NCBI GenBank assembly: GCA_024036415.1
Contig: JAMWET010003602.1
Span: forward strand, 1-64,000
DNA: 64,000 bases
Direction: 5' to 3'
Source of the DNA: Prochilodus magdalenae
Taxonomy: Eukaryota; Chordata; Actinopteri; Characiformes; Prochilodontidae
Shown: positions 35,561-46,190 of the stretch, in pieces
Position numbering within the stretch: position 1 is the stretch's first letter
Layout: every line of letters starts with the position of its first letter
Notes under the pieces: generated by a model
The model's database searches: none
Seen by the model: the letters and a program-made list of their open reading frames with translations, nothing else
What the model was told of the DNA's origin: nothing
Made by a program: the position numbers and the translations under genes

Positions 35561-35799
35561 AGAGAGGCGTCCCCTGGGTAAAGGTAATTGTGGGTAGCCT
35601 TTCTCTCCTAATGCGGGTGTCTCTGTTATAGATAGTTTGCCATTTTGAAAAATATGCAGAGTCGTCTTCGGTCATATTTTACACCTTTCCAGGAGGTAAT
35701 CCCCCCCACAAACACCCACCTCCCCCAGCGCATGACCACAGGCGTACAGCTGCACTCTAACATAGAAACTAATATTACTTACTTCAAACTGACTGATTT
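35561..35799. other. Unique spacer between GA and CT tracts
   Basis: About 240 bp of mixed sequence separates the purine tract from the pyrimidine tract. Nothing recognised. Confidence 0.5.
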
Positions 35800-35864
<65 letters not shown>

Positions 35865-35865
35865 A

Positions 35866-35892
<27 letters not shown>
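35800..35892. repeat. (CT)n microsatellite
   Basis: (CT)n from about 35801 to 35889 with a few interruptions. It is opposite in strand bias to the GA tract 250 bp to the left. Confidence 0.97.
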
Positions 35893-35897
<5 letters not shown>

Positions 35898-36109
35898 CTC
35901 TGTCAACAACAATAATCAACAATCACACTCTCAACATCAACAGATATAACAACACTAACTAACACTAACCACAACAATGAATTATATTAATAACACCTGC
36001 AGTTATTATTACTTTCCCATTTCCTGTTTTCATAATTAATAATACTATTACTGCACTGTAATAATACCAACATAATAATACGGTACTAGTTTATAGCATC
36101 TATAACAAT
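35893..36109. other. AT-rich spacer
   Basis: AACAACAATAATCAAC and ATTAATAATACTATTAC-type low-complexity AT-rich DNA. Confidence 0.5.
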
Positions 36110-36368
36110 ACTACAGCAACTCTCTCTCTTCTCTCACTCTCTCCTTCTGCGTTCTCTCTCTCTTTTCTCTTTCTCGCTTTCTTTTCTGCCTTTTTCTACC
36201 TATTCTGTCTTGGTTCTCTGCCCCTTTGCTTTTTGTCTTTTTCTGTCTTTTTTCTCTCTCTCTTTTTCTTTCTCTTTCCCTCATTTTCTTCCTTTTCTCT
36301 TCTGTGTGTCTCTCCCTCTCTTTTCTGACATGTTGTCTCTCTTTCTGACTTTTCCTATCTATTCTCTC

Positions 36369-36422
<54 letters not shown>

Positions 36423-36662
36423 CTTTATTTCTGCCTTTTTCCATCTATTCCTTCTCTCTTTCTTTTAAGTTCCCTTTTCCTATCTATTATCTTTCTCTCA
36501 TGTTCTTTCTCTGTCTGCCGTTTCCTACCTATTCTCTCTCTGTCCCTCACTCTCTGTCTCTCTCATGTTCTCTCTTTCTCTTCTTGCCTCTTCCTGTCTA
36601 TGCTTTCTCGCTCACACTCCCTCTCTCCCTCTCTCTCTCTTTCTCTCTCATCTCTCTGTCCT
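36110..36662. repeat. Pyrimidine (CT-rich) tract
   Basis: About 550 bp of CT, CTTT and CCTT words with a pure (CT)n run near 36373-36412. The 291-codon plus frame 36210-37085 starts in this repeat and is not considered a gene. Confidence 0.95.
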
Positions 36663-37170
36663 TGTTCGAATGCACCTGAAGCCAAACAGAGATTGCACAA
36701 GCATAGTTATCCCAACAGCCACACCAATCACGGCTGTTTGTGTCAAACTGTCAGGATTCTCAGCGGGGCGGGAGAAGAAGAGCAAGTAGGAGAAAGGAAT
36801 GATTTCTCGCCGAGCAGGAAAAGGAGGCACGCTTTTGCTTTTCTTCTTTTTTTCCCCCTAGTCGATCATTACAGTCACTCTTTCTTTACAAGGCTGTCAG
36901 TGCTCCGTCAGCAGCGGATCCCTAATATTCTGATTTCATTACCGCCCGCCGCCGAGGTGCGCCGAAGATGGACTGCTCGATATTGGCAGACAAAGCTTAC
37001 AATGCTCCTCATTCATAGGGATGTTTGGAGAAGGGGGTGGGAGGAGGAGGAGGGGGTGCATTGGAAGGGAAAAAAACAGGAATAAAAAAAGCTGGGTGCC
37101 CATTTTTACAAGCCCCATGTCTCTGGGAGAGATGAGGTAATGCCTGGTCAGAAAGGCAGTTGATAAAAAA
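36663..37170. promoter_or_regulatory. Candidate conserved non-coding element
   Basis: An island of unique CpG-retaining sequence between two CT tracts: CCTAATATTCTGATTTCATT (36923), CCGCCCGCCGCCGAGG and GATATTGGCAGACAAAGC. The plus frame through it is the tail of the CT-repeat frame and has no domain. Confidence 0.32.
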
Positions 37171-37179
37171 AAGGTCCTG

Positions 37180-37262
37180 GCTTTCTCTCTCTCTCACTCT
37201 CTCTCTCTCTCTCTCTCTCTCGTTTTCACTCTCTCACTCCTCTCCCTCGCTCCTTCTCCGCC
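37180..37262. repeat. (CT)n microsatellite
   Basis: (CT)n with small interruptions at 37183-37222, then a CT-rich run to 37262. Confidence 0.95.
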
Positions 37263-37660
37263 TCTATCTCCACAGCGCAGACGCAGGTACAAAAGAATCA
37301 CAAATTGTTTTTGGCCTTGGCCCAAGTAAGCCAATCACTGTCTAACCGGAGTGATCTCATTCCTATTAAGACCATTTGTTCCGTTCAAAATCCAATATCT
37401 GAACTGTCAGTAATAATGCAATTTCAGGCAGAGCAGCGGCCGAGGGAGGGGGGAACGGATTACGGGGTGTGTGGCGCTGTGTTATATTCACAAAACAAGC
37501 CGGTGAATAGCCACAGGAAGCCAGGAATCAAGGCCTGATGTATTCAAATGAATAAGCGTTTGGCCTCAGGTGAATGCGATGGACCCCACATTCTCTCTCT
37601 CCGCTTCGTCCTCCAGGTAGATCCGTATTCCCTCACGGCAAAGAAAAACAATGATGCCTT
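37263..37660. promoter_or_regulatory. Candidate conserved non-coding element
   Basis: A unique block: GCCAATCACTGTCTAACC, GTAATAATGCAATTTCAGGC, GAATCAAGGCCTGATG and TTCAAATGAATAAGCG. Texture resembles developmental enhancers. No coding signature. Confidence 0.32.
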
Positions 37661-37741
37661 AGCTGCTAAAATGGTTACAGTGCCATCCTAAAATCAGAGA
37701 TCACTTCCTTTTCATCATCTTGATGTTCACTGATTGTCAAA

Positions 37742-38237
37742 AATATGGCTGCACAAAAGAAAGCATCGGACAGGAATGAAACTTTGTGTGTAGATATGCT
37801 AATGATTCGAGTTTTCTAGCTCAGCCATATAATTTGATGTAAGCAAAGCGAGCCTTATCACCATACCTGCCTGCCCCAACAGCCACGATTCAGACATTCA
37901 GACATATAGCGCGCAGTGATGCCCTCCATGAGTCATCCTGTTAGTGCCAGCACTATTGGCAGAAGGCTGCGCAACGCAGGACTACATGCATGCAGGCTGT
38001 TATGACAACTGCCCTTAATACCATGTCAACATCCCCAAAGACTGCAGATTGTGTCATGCCAGACTGTCATGCAGTGACTCAAAATGGCAGATGCTGAGGG
38101 GCCCTACTTCTGTATGTGTAACTCCATAAATATTCCCCATATCAGTCTAAATTTATCATCATTTATTGTTCCTGGTAACCTTTGTACTTCTTCCCAATAG
38201 CACTGCAGTCCCACAATTCCCTTTGGGTGCAGATATT
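37742..38237 (+). mobile_element. Tc1-like family A, copy 4 (about 496 bp)
   Basis: The left end AATATGGCTGCACAAAAG and the right end TTGGGTGCAGATATT are imperfect inverted repeats. Inside are the landmark CAGTGATGCCCTCCATGAGT (37914), then GTTAGTGCCAGCACTATTGG and GCGCAACGCAGGACTACATG. The catalytic part has been deleted between about 38090 and 38110, where GGCAGATGCTGAGG runs into the 3' terminal region CTTCTGTATGTGTAACTCC. Confidence 0.78.
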
Positions 38238-38670
38238 CTTTTGACAATGATTACACAGAAGCTCCAACACTATTTAGAGTTTCCACCCTGGACCTTATGT
38301 CAGCTTCCATTCTTTTCAGGAGAAGAAATCTGCAACCACTCCTCCAAAGTTCTCTCATTTATGCTCTCTTTACAAATGTGTTAGTTTCAAGCTTTTTAAC
38401 CATCATAAACCACATACCTCCGTACACCCTGCATGTTGGCATGGATGTTAAGAACTACATCAACTACAGGGCAGCCTAGAATCCGAAGCTTCTGACCACA
38501 GCAGACATGCTGACGGTTTAGGGGGACCATATCATTTTCCTTCTGTGACAGTAATAAATGAGGTCACATTGCAGACGGTGGTAGTCTGTGAGGCCATTAA
38601 ATCCTTGGCGACATTAAATATTTACTCAAGGTGGGTAAGGTGGATTTATAATATCATATAATCTGGTCCC
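38238..38670. other. Unique stretch
   Basis: No gene or repeat recognised. Confidence 0.45.
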
Positions 38671-38674
38671 AGGT

Positions 38675-39130
38675 TTGTCTCAGTCTCAGCCACTCCTGGT
38701 CTTGGCCTTGTCCTGGTCTCAAGCACTCCTGGTCTCAATCTTGTCTTGGTCTCAGCCACTACTAGTCACTATTTTGTTTCGGTTTCAGCCACACTCCTGG
38801 TCTTGGTCTAGTCCTAGTCTTGGCCTCTCCTGGTCTCAGTCTTGTCTCGGTTTTAGCCACTCCTGGTCTTTGTCTTGTCTCTTGTTTTCACTCTTTGTCT
38901 TGGACACGACAACTCCTGGTCTCAGTCTTTTCCTGGGTCGGCCACTCCTGGTCTCAGTCTTGTGTTGGTCTCAGTCACTCCAGGTCTCTACCTTATCTTG
39001 GTTGCTCCTCGTCTTGGCCTTGACTTGGACTTAGCTACTAAATTCTTGGTCTTGACTCAGACTTAACATGTTCCAGTCTTGGTCTTGGGCTCGGGAAAGT
39101 ATCTAGTGGTCTTGACTACAAGACTAGATC
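38675..39130. repeat. 33-bp minisatellite (imperfect)
   Basis: About 12 degenerate units such as CACTCCTGGTCTCAATCTTG beginning at 38694, 38727 and 38760 (33-bp spacing), with length changes from 38790 on. The right part (GTGGTCTTGACTACAAGAC at 39107) is the style of a dispersed fish repeat. The serine/leucine-rich frames here are by-products. Confidence 0.88.
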
Positions 39131-40390
39131 CATTCATATCTATATTTAACCATATATGAACCTGAGCTCCAACTACATATATCCAAAAAATTAGGAAAAC
39201 GTTGTTTTTTCCATCCACATAAACATGCTGTTTTGGGTGAGTGAAAATGTTTTTGAAAAACTCTTCAGGTTGGAGATTTCAGAGACCTCTGTTTTCAGTG
39301 TTGTCTAATGGAGAAATGCAGGTTCCACATTCCTCTTGCTGTATACATTTATTGGGTATGTGTCAGAACTTAGACTAAAATATGGCTGGAGTACTTACTT
39401 TGGCATGATTCCCAGTCGGCATTTCCCAGGATTTGTTGACTTTGTACTGAAGTGCAACTTTAGTCAGTAATTGTGTTTCATAAGTCATATGCATGAATCT
39501 ACCTTATTTGTGACATTTGTTTTCTGTTTAGACATGGTGTTAGCAAGGTGCTAACATGGTACTGCCAGTATGGTTTCACAGATCTGTACAATATACATGC
39601 CTGTAATGCTCTTTCTCTGGCAACTAACATCACATTTTATAAAGTAGTGGCATAAACTGCATAAAATAAGCAACCTGTGAACAGAAAAAGACAATTTCTC
39701 CAGATAAAACAACATAAATGTGTAGAACTGAATCTGCAAAATTTCCTTTGGGATATAACATTGTACATTATATCTATAATGTACAATTTATTTCCTTTGT
39801 CCCTTTTAATAATAGTAATTTAACATTAGTGCTGTGTTTATATACAAAATAAATAAAAATAACATGAACATTTACTGAAATAACACTCAATCATGGGGAA
39901 GGTGCATCCGCTCTCAAGACTCCTTCTAAAAGCTTTACTGGACATGTACAGCCCTACATGTTTGAGCCACCAGAGTCAGAATCCACTGGAGAACCAAGAG
40001 GACACTGGCCTACCTGAGAATCAACCTCATTCATCTCAGTTTGAACAGAATGGTTTTTCTACCATTTAAGTGAGGTGTAGCTAGCATGATCACAGTGCAA
40101 CACAGAAGATATAGCCTGTAGCTCTGTTCTGTAAGTGGCCTTTCTGGTTATAGCATCGTCCAGAGACACAACATGCCTACTTCGTGTGGTCTTTGTGTCA
40201 AGAAGACTTGGCTATTTGAAGTACCCCACAGCCTAGCTGAGGTTAGTGAAGCAGTTGCTGGCTGAGGAGAGTTGTAACAGGACTCAAGGCTCGTGGTATG
40301 ACATGTATCTGCTGAGCATTGTTGCTAATGTGCTAATGTCCAAAATTCCTGATTAGTTCCAATGGCTTTGGTTAGCTAACCTAAAATTAC
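39131..40390. other. Unique AT-rich region
   Basis: About 1.25 kb without a supported gene or repeat. Confidence 0.45.
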
Positions 40391-40394
40391 AAAC

Positions 40395-40585
40395 ATAAGG
40401 CCACCAGACAAAAATTTATCACCTTGCGTGTTTAAAATGGTAGTAACTTTATGCTCCTGCAGATGGCACTGCACAAGGATGATGTAGCTATAAATACCTG
40501 AGGGGTGTGAGTGGCAAGATTCATAGATTGAGAAGAGGTGGCACAGTGCCGTGAATGTCTCATTCCATGTGTGGAAAACAAACAC
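40395..40585 (+). repeat. TATA-bearing dispersed repeat, copy 3
   Basis: TATCACCTTGCGTGTTTAAA, CTCCTGCAGATGGCACTGCA, GCTATAAATACCTGAGGGG and GATTGAGAAGAGGTGGCACA match copies 1, 2 and 4. Confidence 0.72.
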
Positions 40586-41160
40586 ATAAGACATTTTCAG
40601 TAAATATAGTCTAAATGTCTTTATTAATAAGCCAAAGAACTAAATCTTGTGTATGATGTGAGCCCTTTAATATATCATATTTCTACCATTTGCTTTACTA
40701 CGCCTATTAAGCTCACCCGCCCATATTGCTCCCTACGCAGATCTGTAAATGCAGCTGTGTCCCATGGCGATGTGTTAATTGTGGGGGTCGGGCCTCATAT
40801 CCTTTCATGTGCGTGTGATCAATAATGATTTCCCAAAGCTCCTGGTAATTTATAGTCTTGGCCAAATATAAACAAGCAGACGTAAACAGACACAGCAGCT
40901 ACGTGGCCTGCCTGTGACAGGTATGAATTATTTCTTTTACTGCCTGTCCATCTCACAGGGCTTTTTTGTCATATTTTGGTGTGAATTATTGCTTTCGGCT
41001 GGAGATTTTTTTTCCGCAGGAGTGCATCAGCATCCATTTCTAATCTTGGTGTGTATATGTGGGGGGTGGAGGGATGGGGGTGGGCTACTGGATTTTGATG
41101 ATCTGACTTCCTTAAAGAGCTTGCTGAGCTTTTCTTTCCTTTTCATTTGATGTGTTTTAA
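40586..41160. promoter_or_regulatory. Candidate conserved non-coding element
   Basis: Unique block from about 40660: GATGTGTTAATTGTGGGGGT (40769), GATCAATAATGATTTCCC, CCTGGTAATTTATAGTC, AGGTATGAATTATTTC. Its TAAT/ATTA density in a moderate-GC setting is enhancer-like. No coding signature. Confidence 0.32.
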
Positions 41161-41490
41161 AAAGCATGCATTGGTTTAGTGATCAATAGGCCACAGAAAT
41201 GAGCTTTAGTTCATGTGTAGGTTATTATAAGATCGTCAAGCTTTTTTGTTGTTGCTTTTAGATGATGTGAATTAAATTCAATATAATTGAATTCAACTTC
41301 ATTGTCATTTTACCGGTATAGGGTTGTATAAAACTGTGTGTCAGAAGGTTGGAATACTAGAACTGAGGTGCAATCAGCAGTTAGCATACGCAGCAAAGTG
41401 AATTACAGCCTAGTGTTAAGTGTAGGAAAGTACAGGATGTTGAGGTAGCAAGGTGGGCAATGAAGTATGTGGTTGCAAACAGTAGCTCAA
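41161..41490. other. Unique stretch with possible LINE tail
   Basis: AATTGAATTCAACTTCATTG near 41286 looks like the AATTG/TTCAA tail of a fish retroposon, read on the minus strand. Otherwise nothing is recognised. Confidence 0.35.
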
Positions 41491-41493
41491 CAA

Positions 41494-42416
41494 AATAATT
41501 GCACCCAGAAGGAATCAACCAACAGGAGTGAAACTTGGTGGGTAGGTCTGCCATCATGAGACATGGGAATGATTCAAGTTACACGCTCAACTGTGCATGT
41601 GACGTAAGCAGGGGAGGACGTTTTGGGCCTCACTGTACCTGACTGGCTAAATAAAGTCGTCCTGTTGCGCACACTTTCCATTCTGACTCGTGCTGTTGTG
41701 TTGGTAGCATCCTTTGCAAGTGGAGTGTACCTCAGAGAAGAGTTCAAAACTGATTCAAGCAGCTGGGATCACATCCTAGGGCTCCGGGAAGCAAGATGAT
41801 CTTATCAAAGTACCGCATGCCATAACAGTCATGTGGATACTATCATAGCACGCTGTCAGAAGAAGGTACGCACCAGTGACCTGAAAGATCTGGGAGACCT
41901 ACATAAACCACAGAGACTGACATATGTGTGGTGACCCAACAGTTACGAATGCAGATATTCAGCAAGCAGTGAAGCCCTCCATGAGTCAAACCGTGCCAGC
42001 ACCATTGCTAGACATCTGCATGACGCAGTACTACATTCACACAGATCATTACAGTGAATGCCCTTAAAACCATGCCAACATCACCAAAGACTGCAAAGGT
42101 GGCAGACCGTGGTCAGTGCCAAGATGAATGGTTTGTTGAAATGTGTGGCTTGGTGTCTCTCCACCTCCACTCCTACTGCAAAATCTACAGGAGTTGCATA
42201 AAATAAAATAGGCTGCATGGGATGGATTTTCACAGGACGCCATTAGGAACCTCTATAACTCCATACCAAGGTGTCTGGCATGTTGTATTAGCAAACATGG
42301 CAGCCCAACAACATAGTAAGAGCCGCTACTTTGGTATGTATAGCTCAATAAATATGGTCCCTATCCATCTAAATTTATCATCATTATCATTTATCATCAT
42401 TTTGGGTGCAACTATT
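41494..42416 (+). mobile_element. Tc1-like family A, copy 5, both ends present
   Basis: Terminal inverted repeats are visible: AATAATTGCACCCA on the left (about 41494-41507) and TGGGTGCAACTATT on the right (42403-42416), 13 of 14 matching. At 923 bp the element is shorter than a full Tc1 element (usually 1.2-1.6 kb). Order inside: AGATCTGGGAGACCTACATA (41887), GATATTCAGCAAGCAGTGAA (41953), CCCTCCATGAGTCAAACC (41972), CATGCCAACATCACCAAAGA (42071), the 3' region with CTATAACTCCATACCAAGG (42255) and TATGTATAGCTCAATAAATA. Stops and a deletion of the DDE region leave no usable transposase. Confidence 0.82.
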
Positions 42417-42655
42417 CATCTGATGATGATTGTATAACAGTGTACAGTGCCGGTAATTAGCACATCGACTAATGTTCAGGTAAACAGCTGAAAACAGGCA
42501 TACAGCTTACAGTAGAGATGTTCAGTGTGTAGAATACTGAGGATCTACAATTCTTATGATGTTATGAAGTGCTTTATTTTCACTTGTGAGGGCTCATAAT
42601 TGTGGCTGACTGGTTCATAGAATTCATAATAACACCAAAGCATGTAGGGTCTCAT
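42417..42655. other. Unique stretch
   Basis: Nothing recognised. Confidence 0.4.
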
Positions 42656-43145
42656 AAAAAGCCACCGGCGCTAGGTAAAGTCTTTATAGTCCTCTTTAGC
42701 AGAACGCAGCTTCGACTAAAGACCTCAGGGTCATCTCGTGTAAATTAGGGGGCTCATGGTGATTTATCTGCTGCCACAGTGGACCGCTCCGCTCTGTGTT
42801 CGGCTTCTAATTAGCGCCAGCCCCCCTCCGGAGCCTCACCTCGATGGGGCCACATAAACGGACAAGCGTTTCGTCCTGAGCGGAAGAGAAGGTGTTTCGA
42901 CAAAGAGGGTCTTAAATTACTGCTGTCGCTTTAAACAGGGGGGTCATCCGGGGCCTGCTGCATGCTGGGATACCTGTGAGAAGCCACTCTTTGTCTGAGA
43001 CACAACAAACAGCGACGCTCTCACGCTGGCCGCTTTGAATCTCCCTCTTGCGCTCGCCCGGCCTGACGCAGCGTGGAGCTCAGCACGATTGCAAGTAATT
43101 CAGCCTCCCTCAGAGAGTGCTGCCACGCCACAATCCATAAATGCA
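42656..43145. promoter_or_regulatory. Candidate conserved non-coding element
   Basis: CpG-retaining unique block: TCGTGTAAATTAGGGGGCTC, GGCTTCTAATTAGCGCCAGC (42801), CACATAAACGGACAAGC, GTCTTAAATTACTGCTGTCG. No coding signature and no repeat. Confidence 0.34.
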
Positions 43146-43149
43146 TGAA

Positions 43150-43186
43150 TGTCTAAAATGAAAGAGATGATAATGGAGAGAGAGAG

Positions 43187-43226
<40 letters not shown>

Positions 43227-43440
43227 GAAGGAAGCAATAGAGCACCGGAGGAGCCCAGCATGGGCCGTGCTATAGCAGCGAGCAAAGTGCTGCCTGAAGA
43301 GACCAAGAAGAATGAAGGAGAGAGAGAGAGAGACAGAGAGAGAGAGAGAGAACAGAAGAAAGCAAGAATAGCAGAGACAGATAGAGAAACCAGAGAGAAG
43401 AGAGAGAATAGAGAAGAAAGGGGGAATTTGAAAAGCTAGT
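43150..43440. repeat. GA-rich purine tract with (GA)n
   Basis: (GA)n at about 43174-43223 and 43317-43351 with GA/GAA-rich DNA between and after. The Glu-Arg frame 43149-43439 is a by-product. Confidence 0.93.
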
Positions 43441-43518
43441 AGAATGCCAGTGAGAGAAAAAGTGAGAGTGTGAGAAGATACAGAAAATACAGAAAAGAAA
43501 GAGGGAAGAAAAAAGCAA

Positions 43519-43539
43519 CAGACAGACAGACAGACGGGC

Positions 43540-43580
<41 letters not shown>

Positions 43581-43608
43581 GGCGGACAGACAGACAGACA
43601 GACAGGCG

Positions 43609-43652
<44 letters not shown>

Positions 43653-43680
43653 GGCGGACGGACAGACAGACAGACAGGCG

Positions 43681-43716
<36 letters not shown>

Positions 43717-43720
43717 GGCG

Positions 43721-43751
<31 letters not shown>

Positions 43752-43804
43752 AGGCGGACAGACAGACAGACAGGCGGACGGACAGACAGACAGACAGACA
43801 GGCG

Positions 43805-43870
<66 letters not shown>

Positions 43871-43884
43871 AAAACAGACAGACT
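43519..43884. repeat. (GACA)n tetranucleotide array with GGCG variants
   Basis: About 90 units of GACA with eight GGCGGAC interruptions. Four of these are followed by a second change (GGCGGACGGAC, for example at 43653 and 43717), so two variant types recur. The long frames on both strands (Asp-Arg-Gln-Thr on plus; Cys-Leu-Ser-Val on minus) come from the repeat, since the 4-bp unit stays open in three frames. Confidence 0.98.
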
Positions 43885-44330
43885 GGTGAGCGAACTTCTG
43901 TCTGAGGAGAGAAAGAAGTAAGTTGAAAAGAGAAAGAACAATAAGGGAAAAGGAAATAGAAATGAAGGACAGAAGGACAGACAAATTGACAGACAGACAG
44001 AGATGAAGATAAAGAACAGAGTAAAAGAGGGGAGAAGAGAGAAGGATTTCAGAAGAAAGCTCAGGACAGGAAAATGAAAAAAGAGGAGAGAATAAAGAGG
44101 AAATAGATGAGCAGGGAAGAGAGAGAGAAGGTGAGGTGGAAAAGAGAATAAACAGAGTAAAGACAGAAGGGAAGAGAATAGAGAACAAACCGAAAGAAGA
44201 GAGGAAAGAGAGCAAAACATAAGAGACATATAGAGAGGAAAGATGGAAGGAGGGAACAGAAGAAGGCAAGTGCCAGACTGATAGAGAGAAAGAGAGAGAG
44301 AGGCGTCTGATAGAGAAGATGAGAGAGGGC
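43885..44330. repeat. GA-rich purine tract
   Basis: AGAGAA/GGAAGA-rich sequence with little pyrimidine on the plus strand, continuing the composition of the 43.15-kb tract. A short GACA run occurs at 43976-44000. Confidence 0.9.
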
Positions 44331-45240
44331 TGTTGATGTATCCTTAGAAGCTCTGTGTGACTATCTGGTCCTTCCGGCAATTCATGGTCCGTTCAGGCTC
44401 AAACCAAAGCCCACAGGCCAAGTTCATGGCTGGTTTGAAAGGCGATCTGGACGTCAGAGTGTAGATTTGACCTTCAGGTGGTCATCTGCAACCTGAGCTC
44501 CCTGTGAGTGAAAGGAATTGTACTTCTACAGCAAAGCTGCTGTGACTGACTGTGAACTGCCAACAACTGACCAACAGTGACCGCTAACTAATCCAAACTG
44601 ATCATGCATGAGAGAATTCATAGGCCAAATCAGAGTGGTGGAACGCTGTCTGTGATATAACCCACAAAGACGCGTCTTCACACGGTTTATTTTTAAGCCA
44701 TTTTCCCCTCAGCTTTCTTTTTCTCCTCTTCTGGTGTCATTAGCTCAGCCGTCTTTTTCACTTCATGGCACATGAAAACATGTGAACATAGTGTCATACT
44801 TGTACACTCTCTTGTTCCTCAGATCTTCTGCATAATGTGTGCATGGGTACGCACGTGTGTGACAGACCGAAAGATCTTCTTTGTGCTCTGAATGAAAGCT
44901 CTGTAAGGCTCTCCTTGGTTCACTGTGAGTTCACCTGCGGAGATGCGAAGCTGCTTCTCTCATCGCTCCGGCCTCCCTGGAGAGCCCTCGAGTTGCAGGG
45001 CACTTCCTGCCTCTTTCTCTTTCCCCTTTACATGTAAAATGCCAACAGCCCTGACAATCACTCCCAAATAAAGAAAGAAATAAATGAATAAATAAATATG
45101 AATAAAAAGTAGCATGTCGGTTCATACCATATTTATGAATCTGAGTTTGTCTTCACAAGTGCAACGATGTACTTGGCTGGAATAGTGTACAGTGCATGCA
45201 CGCTTCTAGCACATAATGAAGGACCCCTCCAGGGGGCACA
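44331..45240. other. Unique region
   Basis: About 900 bp, with a short AAAT-type run at 45068-45105. No gene recognised. The 66-codon frame at 44837-45037 has no domain. Confidence 0.45.
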
Positions 45241-45249
45241 ACTACACTC

Positions 45250-46190
45250 ACTGACAAAACAAATAATGTACCCAGATACAAATACGGGAATGCTGCAAAA
45301 CTCCTCATGCAGTTATGCAGTTATGTCTCGGGCAGGCAGATATGTAAATGATCACAGGTGTGGTCTGGTTACATGAGGGCCCAAGCACGAGCAGCTCCCA
45401 CAGTTTCATTGTCCACCATCCAGACACAGGTGGGCATCTTCATTACACGCCCCTGTTTCTGCTGGGACCATTTCCAGGAGCTTAGCAGAAGGACGTTTGA
45501 TGTCACAGTGCCCATTACATGTCCTACTATTGACAGCCAGCCACCGTCTTCTTCTTTGGCAATGTGGTGGCGTGAACTAGAAACCTGGACTGCTGCTGGC
45601 ATCCAGGTTCTGTTTGGGATCCAGTGACAGTCGGGTCTAGGGAGCCATTGCATATAACAGTTGATATGAGGGACACTAACAGCTCAGCAATCTGTGCAGG
45701 ACATCCTCCGACCACATGGGCATTCTTCAGCAGCATAATGCTGGCACCCACCCCGCAAGGGTTGCCCCAGGAATGTCCCCGTCAAATTACAACACTTCCT
45801 TGGCTTGCCTGGTCACCAGTTTTATCGTCAATCAAGCATTTATGGGATCAGCTTCAGCAACCCAAGAGTGTGCAGGATCTATAGGTCCAGCTGCAACATC
45901 TGTGGGCAAATGTGCCGCAGGATGCCATACGGAGGCCATAGGCCTTCATGCGCAACCATATCTCATCATGTATCCAGGCTAGAGGCGAGCTAACAGGGTA
46001 CCAAGAGTGTCAGAGTGTGCCACGTGATGCATCTGGAGATCATCCGCTTGTTCCTGGAGTCCGAGACTGCATAATTGGCTAGCATTGGCTCATGTGACAT
46101 TGTGCTATCAGCTACTGGTGGGATTTTCCAGCTGGCTGATGAGTGTCTTCCTTGGTATGATTTGACAGTTTTCATTTCCAAACTATTGCT
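45250..46190 (+). mobile_element. Tc1-like family B transposase pseudogene
   Basis: In shifting frames one can read SAGTISRSLAEG (about 45461-45496, HTH linker), HVLLLTASHRLLLWQCGG, then ASRFCLGSSDSRV (about 45602-45638, corresponding to the DESRF catalytic block), HNAGTHPARVAPGM (about 45735-45776, for QDNARPH) and TLPWLAWSP...HLWDQLQQ (45799-45860, for LPWPARSPDLSPIEHLWD). At least three frame changes and several stops are present. In the last box the catalytic SPDL reads SPVL, so an essential Asp-region residue is changed. I could not define terminal repeats. Confidence 0.78.

Noticed and set aside
36210..37085. 291-codon plus frame
   Set aside because: It begins in the CT-rich tract and carries on by chance into unique DNA; no domain is present and the composition changes abruptly at 36662.
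38675..39066. Ser/Leu-rich open frames up to 119 codons
   Set aside because: They follow the 33-bp minisatellite (33 is a multiple of 3, so frames stay open).
43270..44380. 314-319 codon Cys-Leu-Ser-Val frames on the minus strand
   Set aside because: They are products of the GACA array and the flanking purine tracts.
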